Part shown: one piece after another, positions 41,760 through 51,410 of the stretch | How positions within the stretch are numbered: the first letter of the stretch is position 1 | Layout of the letters: each line of letters begins with the position of its first letter | NCBI GenBank assembly: GCA_024229515.1 | Contig: JAAESI010000026.1 | Coordinates: forward strand, 16,447 to 80,446 | DNA from: Pseudomonadota bacterium | GTDB taxonomy: Bacteria > Myxococcota_A > UBA796 > UBA9615 | Reading direction: 5' to 3' | Length of the DNA stretch: 64,000 nt | Notes under the pieces: model-generated | Seen by the model: the letters and a program-made list of their open reading frames with translations, nothing else | Databases searched by the model: none | Told to the model about the DNA's origin: nothing | Made by a program: the position numbers and the translations under genes

Positions 41760-42844
41760 GAGGCCTCCGAAGCGGCTGAAGAGGAGGGGGCGGAGCCCAG
41801 CACCGGGCCGCCGAGGCGGTCCAGCACCGAGCGGGCGAAGCGGTCCGTGTCCCATCGGGCGTTGATGGCGTCGACGCCGCACATCGAGAGGATCTTGCTG
41901 GTGCCGCTGGTGTTGTCGGTGGCGGGGCCGGTGACGACCGCGGGGCGCCAGCCAGTCTGCGCGAGGAGCTCGACCCCGCCCCACGCCGCGACCGGATCGG
42001 TGGCGGCGAGGATCAGCGCTCCGGTGCACGCGCGCACGGCCGCGTCCGCGAGCACGTCGGCCACGCCGTAGCTGCCCAGGAGTCCGTCGCCGAGCTCCAC
42101 GACGATCAGATCCGGGTTTCCCGCGGCCAGCGCGGCGATGCAGCCCTTGGCCACCCGCGGGGTCGGCACGCCAGCCGTCGACACGATGCCGGCGTCGCAG
42201 AACGTGACGGCCGTGGTGGCGCCGTGGTCGACCATCTCCAGGCTGTCGCGCCGCAGGGCCACGCCCGTCACCTTGGTCGCCGCCACGGTCAGGCCGGCGG
42301 CCGTCGCGGCGCGGATCAGGAGCGAGGCGGCGGCGGTCTTGCCGGCGTGCATGCAGGTGCCGGCGACGAGCACGATGGGGGGCATTGACGCCGGCAGGTC
42401 CTCCACCAGCGGCACCGGCCCGGGGAAGATCCGCGCCGCCACGCCTACCCGTCGGCCCAGCTCGGGGAAGTGCTGCACGGCGCCCAGCAGCTCGACCCGG
42501 CAGGGAGGGCCGACGTCCGCGTTGGCGGAGGTGACCCGGCCGATCACGCCGCCGAGGTTCAAGAGGTGGAGTTCGTCGCCCACCTCGAGGGACTCCGGCA
42601 CCGCCCCCGCGTAGCCGCGCAGCGCCTGCCGCGCGCCGAGCACGCCCGCGATGACGTCCCCCTTGTGCACGCGGACCATGCGTCCGTGGGGGTCCTCGAT
42701 GGTGTTGTAGGTCGACTTGTCGTCGAGCACGCGCACGGCGACCACGACCCCCGCCTCGGCGGGCACGGGTGCGCCGACGACGACGTCCCGGTGCAGATCC
42801 ACGTTCCGCGTCGACGACGCGATCTTGTCCAGGCGGATTCTCAT
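41756..42844 (-). CDS. P-loop NTPase-like protein inside the arginine operon
   Basis: 362 residues, joined to argR and argC by ATGA overlaps on both sides. Residues 1-150: a beta-rich N-terminal region (VVAVRVLDDKSTYNTIED, VHKGDVIAGVLGARQALRGY). Then VLVAGTCMHAGKTAAASLL, a Walker A-type P-loop (GxxxxGKT), with downstream ATKVTGVALRRDS, VVELGDGLLG and GALILAATDPVAAWGGVELL, reminiscent of dethiobiotin synthase/DUF1611-type NTPases. No arginine-pathway enzyme has this form. Its fixed place between regulator and argC suggests a regulatory, amino-group-carrier or salvage role. I do not recognise an experimentally known homologue. Confidence 0.8.
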   Translation of the reverse strand: MRIRLDKIASSTRNVDLHRDVVVGAPVPAEAGVVVAVRVLDDKSTYNTIEDPHGRMVRVHKGDVIAGVLGARQALRGYAGAVPESLEVGDELHLLNLGGVIGRVTSANADVGPPCRVELLGAVQHFPELGRRVGVAARIFPGPVPLVEDLPASMPPIVLVAGTCMHAGKTAAASLLIRAATAAGLTVAATKVTGVALRRDSLEMVDHGATTAVTFCDAGIVSTAGVPTPRVAKGCIAALAAGNPDLIVVELGDGLLGSYGVADVLADAAVRACTGALILAATDPVAAWGGVELLAQTGWRPAVVTGPATDNTSGTSKILSMCGVDAINARWDTDRFARSVLDRLGGPVLGSAPSSSAASEAS

Positions 42845-43263
42845 CGCGGCTCCACGAGCGAGCGGCCGACGAGGCGGCCCAGGGGTCCGAGGGCGGACGG
42901 GCTGGCGCAGGCGACGAACACGGTGTCGTCCCCCGCGATGGTGCCGAGCACGCCGTCCAGGTGCGCATGATCGATGGTCTGGGCGAGCAGGGGAGCGCCC
43001 GCGGGGCTGGTGTGCAGGACCACCATGGGCCCGCCGGTGGCGAAGCCCTGGTGCACCACCACGCCGCTGGGCTGCGCGCCGCCCCCGACGGGGAGCACGT
43101 AGCGGCCGCCGCGTTTGATCGCACCCAGGCTCTTGAGCCCCCGAGACACGCTCGACTGGGTCACGTCGAAGCCCTCATCGCGCAACGCCTGCACCAGCGC
43201 GGTCTGGGTGCCGTAGCCCCCTCGCCGGATCAGGTCGCGCATGTGCTCGTGCCAGGTGCTCAT
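42841..43263 (-). CDS. argR: Arginine repressor ArgR
   Basis: 140 residues. N-terminal winged helix with TQTALVQALRDEGFDVTQSSVSRGLKSLGAIK, the typical ArgR recognition region, and a C-terminal hexamerisation/arginine-binding half with HLDGVLGTIAGDDTVFVA (the GTIAGDDT signature). Arginine-bound hexamer would bind operators upstream of this operon. First gene of argR-(P-loop)-argC-argD-argB, so autoregulation is expected; two AT-rich palindromes lie immediately before its ATG. Confidence 0.93.
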   Translation of the reverse strand: MSTWHEHMRDLIRRGGYGTQTALVQALRDEGFDVTQSSVSRGLKSLGAIKRGGRYVLPVGGGAQPSGVVVHQGFATGGPMVVLHTSPAGAPLLAQTIDHAHLDGVLGTIAGDDTVFVACASPSALGPLGRLVGRSLVEPR

Positions 43264-43264
43264 A

Positions 43265-43290
43265 ATATGCGCATATAATGCGTACGAATT
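43265..43290 (-). promoter_or_regulatory. Probable ArgR operator / promoter
   Basis: Perfect 12-bp palindrome ATATGCGCATAT (43265-43276) followed by the imperfect palindrome AATGCGTACGAATT (43277-43290), one base upstream of the argR ATG. ARG boxes are AT-rich 18-bp imperfect palindromes usually in pairs, and this is the only strongly AT-rich stretch nearby. No Shine-Dalgarno fits between it and the ATG, so a leaderless transcript is possible. Confidence 0.5.
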
Positions 43291-43445
43291 TCACCGCGTC
43301 AACCCCCCGTCGATCGAATGTGAAGAGCTGGTCAAAACAGCGACCACCCAAGTTCTCTCCATAGATTCTCAACATCTGGCTGGTCGGGTGGCCTCGGCAC
43401 GGAGATCTTCACGCGTCGCCCACGCGGGCGCGCAGAGGGTCCGTG

Positions 43446-44000
43446 ATGCCCGAAGTCCTTCGATTCCTCGTCCTCGCCGCCCTCGTCCTGACCCCGCTGG
43501 CCAGCGCCTCGGGCACGAGCGTCCTGTACTTCACCGACGCCGAACAGGCCCGCCTCAGCAGCGCGGTGGTCGTCGCGACCGTGGGGAGCGCGCGCCAGGA
43601 GGTGCATCCCCGCTACCAGCGGCCGATGACCTACACGAGCTTCCAGATCGACGAGGTGCTCTACGGCACCGCCCCCAAATCGGTCGAGATCGAGCAGATG
43701 GGGGGCACGCTGGACGGCATCACCTCCCGCATCCCGGGGGACGCGCTGTTCGAGGAGGGCGAGCAGTGCGTGCTCTTCCTCCGGTACGTCGAAGGCGGCT
43801 GGTACCTGACGTCCCTGGGGCAGTCCAAGTACGCGCTGCAGCCCGGACCCGCCGGCCTGATGCTGCACCGGGAGTTGGCGATGGCGCTGTACTCACGGGA
43901 TGAGGCCGGCCGGCTTCACCGCATGGAGGAACCTCCCCGCCGGCCGCGGAGCCTCGGCGACCTGCGGGACGCCATGGCGTCGCTGGAGGCGAACCGGTGA
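43446..44000 (+). CDS. Exported protein preceding a matrixin-type protease
   Basis: 184 residues from ATG 43446 (GTG 43443 also possible; GAGGG lies upstream). Signal peptide (LVLAALVLTPLASA). The mature domain begins SVLYFTDAEQARLSSAVVVATVGSA and has FQIDEVLYGTAPKSVEIEQMGG and GEQCVLFLRYVEGGWYLTSLGQSKYAL, a compact beta-rich fold. Genes like this often sit directly before matrixin-like proteases in myxobacteria, so it could be an inhibitor, chaperone or co-secreted partner. Its stop overlaps the protease start (GTGA). Confidence 0.75.
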   Translation: MPEVLRFLVLAALVLTPLASASGTSVLYFTDAEQARLSSAVVVATVGSARQEVHPRYQRPMTYTSFQIDEVLYGTAPKSVEIEQMGGTLDGITSRIPGDALFEEGEQCVLFLRYVEGGWYLTSLGQSKYALQPGPAGLMLHRELAMALYSRDEAGRLHRMEEPPRRPRSLGDLRDAMASLEANR

Positions 44001-45562
44001 TCCGCGCACTCTTCACCCTCGCGATCGCGTCGTTGCTCCTTGTGCCGGCCTCGGCGGGGGCGTGGGAAGCGCTGACCTCGTGCGGCGGCGGCAACTACAC
44101 CGCCTGGCCGGGAGGCCAGGTGGAGTGGCGGTACGCGACCAACTACCCCTCGGGTGACTTCTCCGAGACCGAAGCGATCCAGATCATCGCGGACTCCTTC
44201 GAGGAGTGGGGAGAGCCTGGCTGCTCCGGTCTGACCCCGTCGCGGGCTTCGGACACCTCCGGCGATCCGATGTACGGCAACAGCAACCTGACCGTCGGCT
44301 TCTATCAGAACAACTGGCCCTACAGCCTCGGCTCCGGGGTGCTCGCGGTGACCTACCCGTCGTGGAACGGGAGCTGTGATCTGACGTCCGCGACCATCAC
44401 GATGAACGAGCAGCACCACAACTGGTCCAGCAACGGCAGCGCCAACGACGCCCAGTCGGTGATGACCCACGAGGTCGGCCACTACGTCGGCCTGGACCAC
44501 AACGCCTCGACCAGCTCGTCCATCTATTGGTCCTACAGCGGGGGCACCACCGAGCGCACGCTGTACTGCGACGACACCGCGGCGATGTGCACGCTCTATC
44601 CGTCCTCGGGGACCGCTTGCGGTCCCCCCGCCAACAGCGACTACTGCCCCTGCGGCCAGACCTGCCAGGACGGCTGGTGCAACGGCGTCGAGAGTGGCGC
44701 GCCGTGGGGGGAAGGGGACGACGACGACTCGGTCCCCCCCAGCGACGATGACGACAGCTGGGGCGACGACGACGACTTCGGCGACGACGACGACGACGAC
44801 GACAGCTGGGAGCCCCCCAACGGCGGCTGCACCGGACCGCCGGAGTCCTTCTCGGAGTCCGAGCCGAACAACTGGGACGGCTCCAACGACTACAACAACT
44901 TCATCGGCAACGGCGGCGACGTCACCATCAGCGCCGAGACGTGGTGCTTCAACAACGGGAACGAGTGGCTCGGCGACGTCGACTGGTTCGTCATCGACGT
45001 GCCCTGCGGCGATCAAGCGCGCGTGACGGTCGACTGGAGCGGCGGAAGCTCCGACCTCGATTTCTGGGTCTACGACGAGAACACGGATCTGAGCGTCAAC
45101 AACATGGACGAGGACTACAACGGGCCCGTCATGGAGCAGACCGTGTTCAGCAACCGCGCCTACATCGCGGTCGCCTGCTGGACGGGTCCGCCGCTGTCGT
45201 ACACCGTCGAGGTCGACTTCGAGCCCTGGGGCTGGGACCCCTCCCAGGAAGGGGACGACGACGACGACGACGACGACGACGGACCCGGACCCGGGGACGA
45301 CGACGACACCTCCAGTCAGTCCGATGACGACGACGCCACCCCCGGCGGGGACGACGACGATGACGACGGAGGGGAGCTGGAGAACGACGGGGACGACGAC
45401 GACGGAGGCGATCCCGACGTCACCGCCGCGAGCCCCGGGGTCGGCCCCGAGAACCTGCTGAACGCGGGGTGCGGCTGCGGTGTTGCCGACCGCCCCGCCG
45501 CGAGCCCGGCCTGGGCCCTCCTGCTGGGGGTGCTTCCGTGGGTGCGCCGCCGGCGCGGTTGA
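43997..45562 (+). CDS. Matrixin-like zinc metalloprotease with PPC domain and MYXO-CTERM tail
   Basis: 521 residues from GTG 43997 with GGAGG upstream. Signal peptide (LLLVPASAGA). Metzincin catalytic domain with SVMTHEVGHYVGLDHNAST (HExxHxxGxxH) at ~155-170 and a Met-turn-like AAMCTLYP. Then a Cys pair region (CPCGQTCQDGWCNG), Asp-rich linker, a PPC-like beta domain (SEPNNWDGSND ... DVDWFVIDVPCGDQARVTVDW), further Asp runs, and a MYXO-CTERM tail: CGCG, a hydrophobic helix (ASPAWALLLGVLPWV) and RRRR at the end. Expected to be exported, sorted to the surface by the myxosortase-type route, and to degrade extracellular proteins. Confidence 0.9.
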   Translation: MIRALFTLAIASLLLVPASAGAWEALTSCGGGNYTAWPGGQVEWRYATNYPSGDFSETEAIQIIADSFEEWGEPGCSGLTPSRASDTSGDPMYGNSNLTVGFYQNNWPYSLGSGVLAVTYPSWNGSCDLTSATITMNEQHHNWSSNGSANDAQSVMTHEVGHYVGLDHNASTSSSIYWSYSGGTTERTLYCDDTAAMCTLYPSSGTACGPPANSDYCPCGQTCQDGWCNGVESGAPWGEGDDDDSVPPSDDDDSWGDDDDFGDDDDDDDSWEPPNGGCTGPPESFSESEPNNWDGSNDYNNFIGNGGDVTISAETWCFNNGNEWLGDVDWFVIDVPCGDQARVTVDWSGGSSDLDFWVYDENTDLSVNNMDEDYNGPVMEQTVFSNRAYIAVACWTGPPLSYTVEVDFEPWGWDPSQEGDDDDDDDDDGPGPGDDDDTSSQSDDDDATPGGDDDDDDGGELENDGDDDDGGDPDVTAASPGVGPENLLNAGCGCGVADRPAASPAWALLLGVLPWVRRRRG

Positions 45563-45565
45563 GCG

Positions 45566-47236
45566 CTACTCGTCGCCTTCGTCGTCGCTCTCGATCGGCT
45601 CGAACCGGCTGAGCACGAGGTAGGCGCGTCCCATCGACAGGCCGCCGCCGGTGCCCCAGGTGGGCGCTCCGACGAGGATGTCATCGAGCTGGTCCCCGTC
45701 CACGTCGGGCACGATCGCGATGGCGCGGCTGGGCACCGACCAGTTCGAGGCCACGCCGCCGATGCGCTCGCCGACCGTGCTCCCGCACAGCTGGTGGTTG
45801 AGCTCGTTGCTGGAGCCGGGCCCCTCGTCGAACCGGTCGATGTCGGTCGAGCGGGCGATGTAGCCCAGGCCGGCGCCCTGCAGGTTGCCCGCGAGGTTCC
45901 GGTCGGGGGCCGCGATGACGAGGTCGTTCAGCCCGTCGCCGTTGAGGTCGCCCGAGCCGGACAGGCTGGTGCCGAGCCCCTCGGAGCCGGCGCCCTCGAT
46001 CGAGACCGTCGCGTCGGTGGAGACGTACGACGAACCGGTGAACTCCGCGCCGCTCCAGATCCGCACCGCGCCGTCGTTGGGGCTGATCCCCGCGAGCCGG
46101 GGCTCGCCCACGGCGAAGTCCGCGATGTTGTCGCCGTCGTAGTCGCCCAGCGGCGCGATGGCGGTGCCGTGCTTGGCGCCCGCCCCCTCGACTCCGAGGA
46201 TCACCGCGTCGTAGTCGCTGGCGTACAGGTCGCCCGCGCCGTCCAGCCGGCTGCCGGAGAAGAACCACACCACGCCGTTCTCCGCCGACGCGATGTCGAC
46301 CGTGTTGGTGAGGTCGTCCGAGCCGATCGCGAGGTCGCCGATGCCGTCATTGTCGACGTCCCCGACGCCCGCGAGGGTCAGCCCGATCTGGGCCTGGTGC
46401 AGGCCGCCGCGGATGAACGTGCCCGCCTCCAGCAGGTCGAAGTCACCGCCGTCGGCGAGCGTGTCGCCGTCGAAGATGCCGATCGCGCCCCAGTTCGTGT
46501 TGCCGATTTCCGGGCCCGGCCAGAAGGACGCCCCGATGACGACCGCGGCCGGCCCGACGGGGTTGGTCAGGGACGTCGCGGAGCTGCCGATCTGCGGGTT
46601 GTTCGTGCCCAACTCGTCCGTCGCCGTGTTCGTCGTGATGATCGCGTGGGCCTCTTCGTCGTCCAGATCGTCCCGCTCCGCCAACTGCGAGCCGAGGAAC
46701 AGGAACGCTTTGTTGCTGCCCGGGGCGCCCACCATCAGCTCCGGGAGGTCGTCCCGGTCGATGTCCGCGAGGGCGGTCAGGGACCAGCCGAAGGCGCCTC
46801 CAACGTCCGTGCCGTCCAGCGTCAACGTCGCCTGGTCGAGGCCGAGTTGCTCTCCTCCCCCCAGGTCCGCGGAGAAGTAGATGAAGACCCGGCCGGCGTC
46901 ATTGGTGCCGTCCCAACGGGGCGCACTGAACGCGATTTCGCCGTAGCCGTCGCCGTCGATGTCATCCAGCCCAACCACGGCCCAGCCCACGACCTGATCG
47001 TCGGCCTCGCCCTCGAACCAGTTGTGCAGGTTCCCCTCGGTCGGCTCGAGCTGCAGGCAGGGGTCGCCGAACACCAGGTCGTCGGGGGTGTCGTCGTCGT
47101 CGTCGTCGTCGCCCCCGGGCGGCTCGCTGCAATCCACGCCGGGCGTGCAGGGAGAGAACGGATTGTCGTCGTCATCGGGGCAGCCCACCAACAACAGGGG
47201 CAGCGTCAGCATCAGCAATACGGTCAAACGGGTCAC
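45566..47236 (-). CDS. Integrin-alpha-like FG-GAP propeller lipoprotein
   Basis: 556 residues from GTG 47236, chosen because GGAGGAGGG lies 5 bases upstream and because it opens a lipoprotein signal (VTRLTVLLMLTLPLLLVGC). Asp runs follow the Cys. The body is a seven-bladed type of propeller with FG-GAP units (GWAVVGLDDIDGDGYGEIAF, GWSLTALADIDRDDLPELMV, GLTLAGVGDVDNDGIGDLAI, GTAIAPLGDYDGDNIADFAV, LGTSLSGSGDLNGDGLNDLV, AIAIVPDVDGDQLDDILV), each with a calcium-binding DxDxDGxxD loop. Surface adhesion or ligand binding is likely. Three bases separate it from the convergent protease. Confidence 0.88.
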   Translation of the reverse strand: MTRLTVLLMLTLPLLLVGCPDDDDNPFSPCTPGVDCSEPPGGDDDDDDDTPDDLVFGDPCLQLEPTEGNLHNWFEGEADDQVVGWAVVGLDDIDGDGYGEIAFSAPRWDGTNDAGRVFIYFSADLGGGEQLGLDQATLTLDGTDVGGAFGWSLTALADIDRDDLPELMVGAPGSNKAFLFLGSQLAERDDLDDEEAHAIITTNTATDELGTNNPQIGSSATSLTNPVGPAAVVIGASFWPGPEIGNTNWGAIGIFDGDTLADGGDFDLLEAGTFIRGGLHQAQIGLTLAGVGDVDNDGIGDLAIGSDDLTNTVDIASAENGVVWFFSGSRLDGAGDLYASDYDAVILGVEGAGAKHGTAIAPLGDYDGDNIADFAVGEPRLAGISPNDGAVRIWSGAEFTGSSYVSTDATVSIEGAGSEGLGTSLSGSGDLNGDGLNDLVIAAPDRNLAGNLQGAGLGYIARSTDIDRFDEGPGSSNELNHQLCGSTVGERIGGVASNWSVPSRAIAIVPDVDGDQLDDILVGAPTWGTGGGLSMGRAYLVLSRFEPIESDDEGDE

Positions 47237-47295
47237 AGGGGTCCCTCCTCCAAGTCCCATTGTGAAGCACTCCGGCACGGTGCGTAACGGGTCGC

Positions 47296-48777
47296 CTACG
47301 GCACGTCCCGCTGGCCAGCGTCCAACAACAGCACGTACTCGGTGAACTCGATCTCACGTGAGGCGATCAGCGAGGCCTCGTCGTCGAGGTTCCCGCGGGC
47401 GCCCAGGCCCGCCGCGTGGGGGACGCGCTTGAAGCTGTCGTCGACCCGCAGGGGGGCCCCCGCGTCCGGCGAGAGCCAAGCCAGAAGCTTGCGCAGGTTC
47501 AGGTGGGCGGCCATGGTCGCTTCGCCGCCGAGGCAGTCGAAGTCGAACTGGTCCGACCGGATGCGCAGCGGGCTGCGCGAACTGTGGCGGACCACATCCA
47601 TCAGCCACCAGGACTTGCCCCGTCGTGTCTCCGCCGTCATCGAAGCGGCGGGCTGCGTGGAGCCGGCGCCGCTTCCGAAGTCGGGATCGGGCGTGATCTC
47701 CGCGATGCAGGCCCACGCCAGGTCCGCCCGGTAGACGCGAAGCCGCCCGTCGCCGGTCGTGAACTCCACGGGCCCTGGCGGCGGGCCGCTGGCCGTGTGC
47801 ACCGTCACCGGCTCGGCGCCCTTGAGCCAGCTGTCGCGATGGACCAGGAGGACCCGCACGCCGCCCGCCCGCAGGTGCTCGGCCATGCCCTCCACGTCGA
47901 TGGGATCTTCACTGCTGCGCAGGAAGGTGGGCTGCTCCCGCTGCAGGCACTGGCGCGCCTTGAAGAGGTCGAGCTCCAGCGTCTGGGCGAGGCGGTGCTG
48001 GAGGAAGTGGATGCGGCTGCGGTAGCCGGGGTCGGGGAGCATCAGGAGCCGGAACGTGGCGTCGCGGGGGCCGAAGCTCGCGTTGCCCTGGCTCAGGGCT
48101 CGGCCGAGCGGGCTGGCGACGCTGGGCATCGCGGCCGTCACGGGGGTGCCGCTGGGCGGATCGAGGGGGTTGAGCGACGGCACCTGGATGCTCTCCAGGG
48201 AGGCCAGGCTGTGCACGTCCTCGAGGTCCTTGGGCACCACGGGGACGTGGTCGCCGCTCGCCAGGTCGGGGAAGTCGGCCGAGGAGGGGTCTCTGCGCGG
48301 ATCCCGCCAGATCGGGTGTTCGTCCGCGCTCTCCGGCGGCAGGGTCGGGTTGGGCGGGGGCGGTTTGTTCTCGATCACGCCGCCGAGATCGAAGGCGGGG
48401 CTCACCAGCGCGGGGAAGTCCGGCTGCGTGACCACGTCGGCGGGGTGGTCGCGCCGACGCGGCCCCAGGAAGCTGCGCGCCCCCGCGATGGAGGAGAGCT
48501 GGAGCTCGGCGGAGTCGGTGACCGATCGCACCGAACCGCTCTGGCCCGCGATGTCTTCGGCGACCCCGGCCTGGCGCTCGACCGCGCGCAGGAACTTGGC
48601 GGGGAGCAGCCGCCGGCGGTCGATGTCGAGCTGATCGAGGTACCGCTGCGCTTTGTCGGCGGCGATGTGCGGCGGGTCGGCCGGAGGATCGGGCAGCTCT
48701 TGGCCACAGACGATGCAGTGCGTGAACACTGGCCCGTTGTGGCGTCCGCAGTCGCTGCATAGGCGGACGGTGCTCAT
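47296..48777 (-). CDS. Zinc-ribbon protein of unknown function
   Basis: 493 residues. N-terminal zinc ribbon with CSDCG ... CIVCG (two CxxC pairs, residues 7-25), then a long Pro/Ser/Asp-rich region likely disordered (~90-225), and a C-terminal ~260-residue domain starting ATFRLLMLPDPGYRSRIHFL with HRLAQTLELDLFKARQCLQ and QFDFDCLGGEATMAAHLNLRKLLAWL. No signal peptide; cytoplasmic. Such zinc-ribbon proteins in myxobacteria often act in regulation, but nothing here identifies the role. Confidence 0.75.
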   Translation of the reverse strand: MSTVRLCSDCGRHNGPVFTHCIVCGQELPDPPADPPHIAADKAQRYLDQLDIDRRRLLPAKFLRAVERQAGVAEDIAGQSGSVRSVTDSAELQLSSIAGARSFLGPRRRDHPADVVTQPDFPALVSPAFDLGGVIENKPPPPNPTLPPESADEHPIWRDPRRDPSSADFPDLASGDHVPVVPKDLEDVHSLASLESIQVPSLNPLDPPSGTPVTAAMPSVASPLGRALSQGNASFGPRDATFRLLMLPDPGYRSRIHFLQHRLAQTLELDLFKARQCLQREQPTFLRSSEDPIDVEGMAEHLRAGGVRVLLVHRDSWLKGAEPVTVHTASGPPPGPVEFTTGDGRLRVYRADLAWACIAEITPDPDFGSGAGSTQPAASMTAETRRGKSWWLMDVVRHSSRSPLRIRSDQFDFDCLGGEATMAAHLNLRKLLAWLSPDAGAPLRVDDSFKRVPHAAGLGARGNLDDEASLIASREIEFTEYVLLLDAGQRDVP

Positions 48778-48806
48778 CCCCCAAGTCTAGATGGCCGAGC
48801 CACCAA

Positions 48807-49598
<792 letters not shown>

Positions 49599-49603
49599 AG
49601 AAT

Positions 49604-49666
49604 CCTCCTCAACCGAGCCAGTGAGGCCCAGATCACACGGGCTCCGTCTGGAAGTTGTTGAGGAGG
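49604..49666 (-). promoter_or_regulatory. Leader hairpin that would sequester the ribosome binding site
   Basis: GTTGAGGAGG (read on the minus strand, 49613-49604) includes the Shine-Dalgarno of the downstream lipoprotein. A perfect complement CCTCCTCAAC lies upstream in the same leader (49666-49657), 43 bases apart. Pairing would close the ribosome binding site, an arrangement like a translational switch. Confidence 0.5.
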
Positions 49667-49685
49667 TGTGTTCTTTCGTCGCTGG

Positions 49686-50276
49686 TCAGCGGCGAGACCA
49701 CCTGAGCATGCCTTCGATGTTCCCCTGGAGCACCTTGTGCACGCCCGCGTCGGCGCCCCTGGTCAGGGCCGCGTACTTCAAACGACCGACGTCGCCCTTG
49801 CGGGGGCAGGAGCTGAGGGCGTAGCCGACCGCGTCGGGGCGGATCATCCAGGCGCCCACGTTGTACTCGGATCGTGCTCCCTTCTTGGAGTCGAGCCGGT
49901 CGGTCTCGGCCTCGAGGAGGTCCCAGGCGAGCACCCGCCAGCCGTCGCGTTCGCCCCGATCCTGGAGCACGAGCTCGTGGTGCAGCGAGCCGAGCACCGG
50001 GACCTTGACCCGCTGGTAGAAGCGGACCGCCGCGGGCGCCTGGTAGCGGTCGTCAGCGACGGCGCGGCACTCGTCGACGAAGTCGATGTTGCCCTTGTAG
50101 TGGTCCAGGTCCATGACCCGGGCGGCGAACGCCTCGACGTCGACACCGGCCGACGGGAGCACGCCGACGCCCTCCTTGGTGGGCCGGCCGGCGTGACGCC
50201 AGGTCCGCACTTCGAAGCGCCCCCCGTGAGGCGGGAGGTTTCCAAAGACACGATCGACGAAGGCTTCTGCGCTCAT
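49686..50276 (-). CDS. SRPBCC/START-like hypothetical protein
   Basis: 196 residues from ATG 50276. No export signal. Sequence such as FAARVMDLDHYKGNIDFVDECRAV, QAPAAVRFYQRVKVPVLGSLHHELVLQD and WDLLEAETDRLD is suggestive of the polyketide-cyclase/START helix-grip fold, which binds lipids or hydrophobic ligands, but no diagnostic motif is present. Stands 44 bases downstream of the epimerase gene on the same strand and near the fatty-acid operon, consistent with a lipid-related role. Confidence 0.6.
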   Translation of the reverse strand: MSAEAFVDRVFGNLPPHGGRFEVRTWRHAGRPTKEGVGVLPSAGVDVEAFAARVMDLDHYKGNIDFVDECRAVADDRYQAPAAVRFYQRVKVPVLGSLHHELVLQDRGERDGWRVLAWDLLEAETDRLDSKKGARSEYNVGAWMIRPDAVGYALSSCPRKGDVGRLKYAALTRGADAGVHKVLQGNIEGMLRWSRR

Positions 50277-50320
50277 GCCGCGGACGCTACCACCCGCGGC
50301 TTCGGTGACCGGCTCTTCCT

Positions 50321-51379
50321 CTAGGGGAGCCAGTGCTCCTGGCGGTACCAGGCGACGACCTCGGCCATGCCCGTGCGCGTGTCGGGGTGCTGGATCTCGA
50401 ACCCCGCCGCCTTCAGCGCCGAGTTGTCGAACACGTGGTCGCCGAGCACGTAGTCGAGCCACTCGACGTCGATCCGGGGGAGCAGCCGCTCCTTCAGCTC
50501 CAGCCGCACCGTCAGCTTCTTCCAGAGGTGCGCCAGCCGCGGGTTCTGCTTGTGCGCGACCCACACGACCAAGGGCCGCATCAACGTCAGCAGCGTCGCC
50601 ACGAACCAGGGCAGGCCCCAGTTCTTGACCGTGATGCCGGCCTCGCCGCAGAGGATTCGGAGCAGGTCGCCGGCCGCCAGCGGGGTGTCGTCGCTGACGT
50701 TGAACGCCCGGCCCGCGGCCGCGTCGGATTCGGCCGCGAACAGGCACGCGCGGGCGACGTCTTCGACGTGCACGTGGGAGCCGAACGGGCCCCCCTGCGC
50801 CAGCGGCAGACTCCGGAGACCCGCCTGCGCCCGCAGGGTCAGGAGCGCCAGCCAGGAGGCCATGCCATACCGGCTCCCGGGGCCGTAGATGAGGGTCGGG
50901 CGGATGACCGCCAGGGGCACGCCGGCGTCGCGGCAGACCTCCGTCATCGCGACTTCGCCGGCCCACTTGCTCTGGTCGTAGTCCGTGGTCGGCGTCTTGG
51001 GGTCGTCCTCGGTGATGCCGTTGCCCTTGCCGCCGTACACGCCGGTGGAGCTGACGAGCACCACCCGCGCGACGCCCAGCTCGGTCGCGATCGTGCCGAC
51101 GGTGCGGCAGCCGCCCTCGTTGACGGCGAACAGCAACTCGCGGGAGGCGGCGTGATCGAACAGTCCCGCGCAGTGCACGACGATGTCGACGCCTTCGCAG
51201 GCCGCCCGCACCGAAGCGTCGTCGTCCAGCTCGCAGGGGACCGCTTCGACGCCGTCGAGATCCGACAGATCCACCTGGGCGCGGTCGCCCGCGCGCACGA
51301 CGTGGCCGGCGTTCAGGAACTGGTGGACGAGGTGCCGGCCGAGGAAGCCGCCGGCGCCGGTGATCAACACGTGCGACAC
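50321..51379 (-). CDS. NAD(P)-dependent epimerase / 3-beta-hydroxysteroid dehydrogenase-like
   Basis: 352 residues from GTG 51379. Extended SDR: ITGAGGFLGRHLVHQFL (nucleotide binding), VVHCAGLFD, VLVSSTGVYGG, catalytic YDQSKWAGE (YxxxK), RPTLIYGPGSRYGM, SHVHVEDVARACLFA, FNVSDDTPL. A central hydrophobic segment (WGLPWFVATLLTLMRPLVVWVAH) suggests membrane association as in 3-beta-HSD/NSDHL-like enzymes. The family acts on sterols, sugars or acyl chains; sterol-type chemistry occurs in some myxobacteria but is not shown here. Divergent from the MerR regulator across ~100 bases that hold two palindromes. Confidence 0.88.
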   Translation of the reverse strand: MSHVLITGAGGFLGRHLVHQFLNAGHVVRAGDRAQVDLSDLDGVEAVPCELDDDASVRAACEGVDIVVHCAGLFDHAASRELLFAVNEGGCRTVGTIATELGVARVVLVSSTGVYGGKGNGITEDDPKTPTTDYDQSKWAGEVAMTEVCRDAGVPLAVIRPTLIYGPGSRYGMASWLALLTLRAQAGLRSLPLAQGGPFGSHVHVEDVARACLFAAESDAAAGRAFNVSDDTPLAAGDLLRILCGEAGITVKNWGLPWFVATLLTLMRPLVVWVAHKQNPRLAHLWKKLTVRLELKERLLPRIDVEWLDYVLGDHVFDNSALKAAGFEIQHPDTRTGMAEVVAWYRQEHWLP

Positions 51380-51410
51380 GCTCGGGACCCTACGCCCCAA
51401 ACTGTAATCT

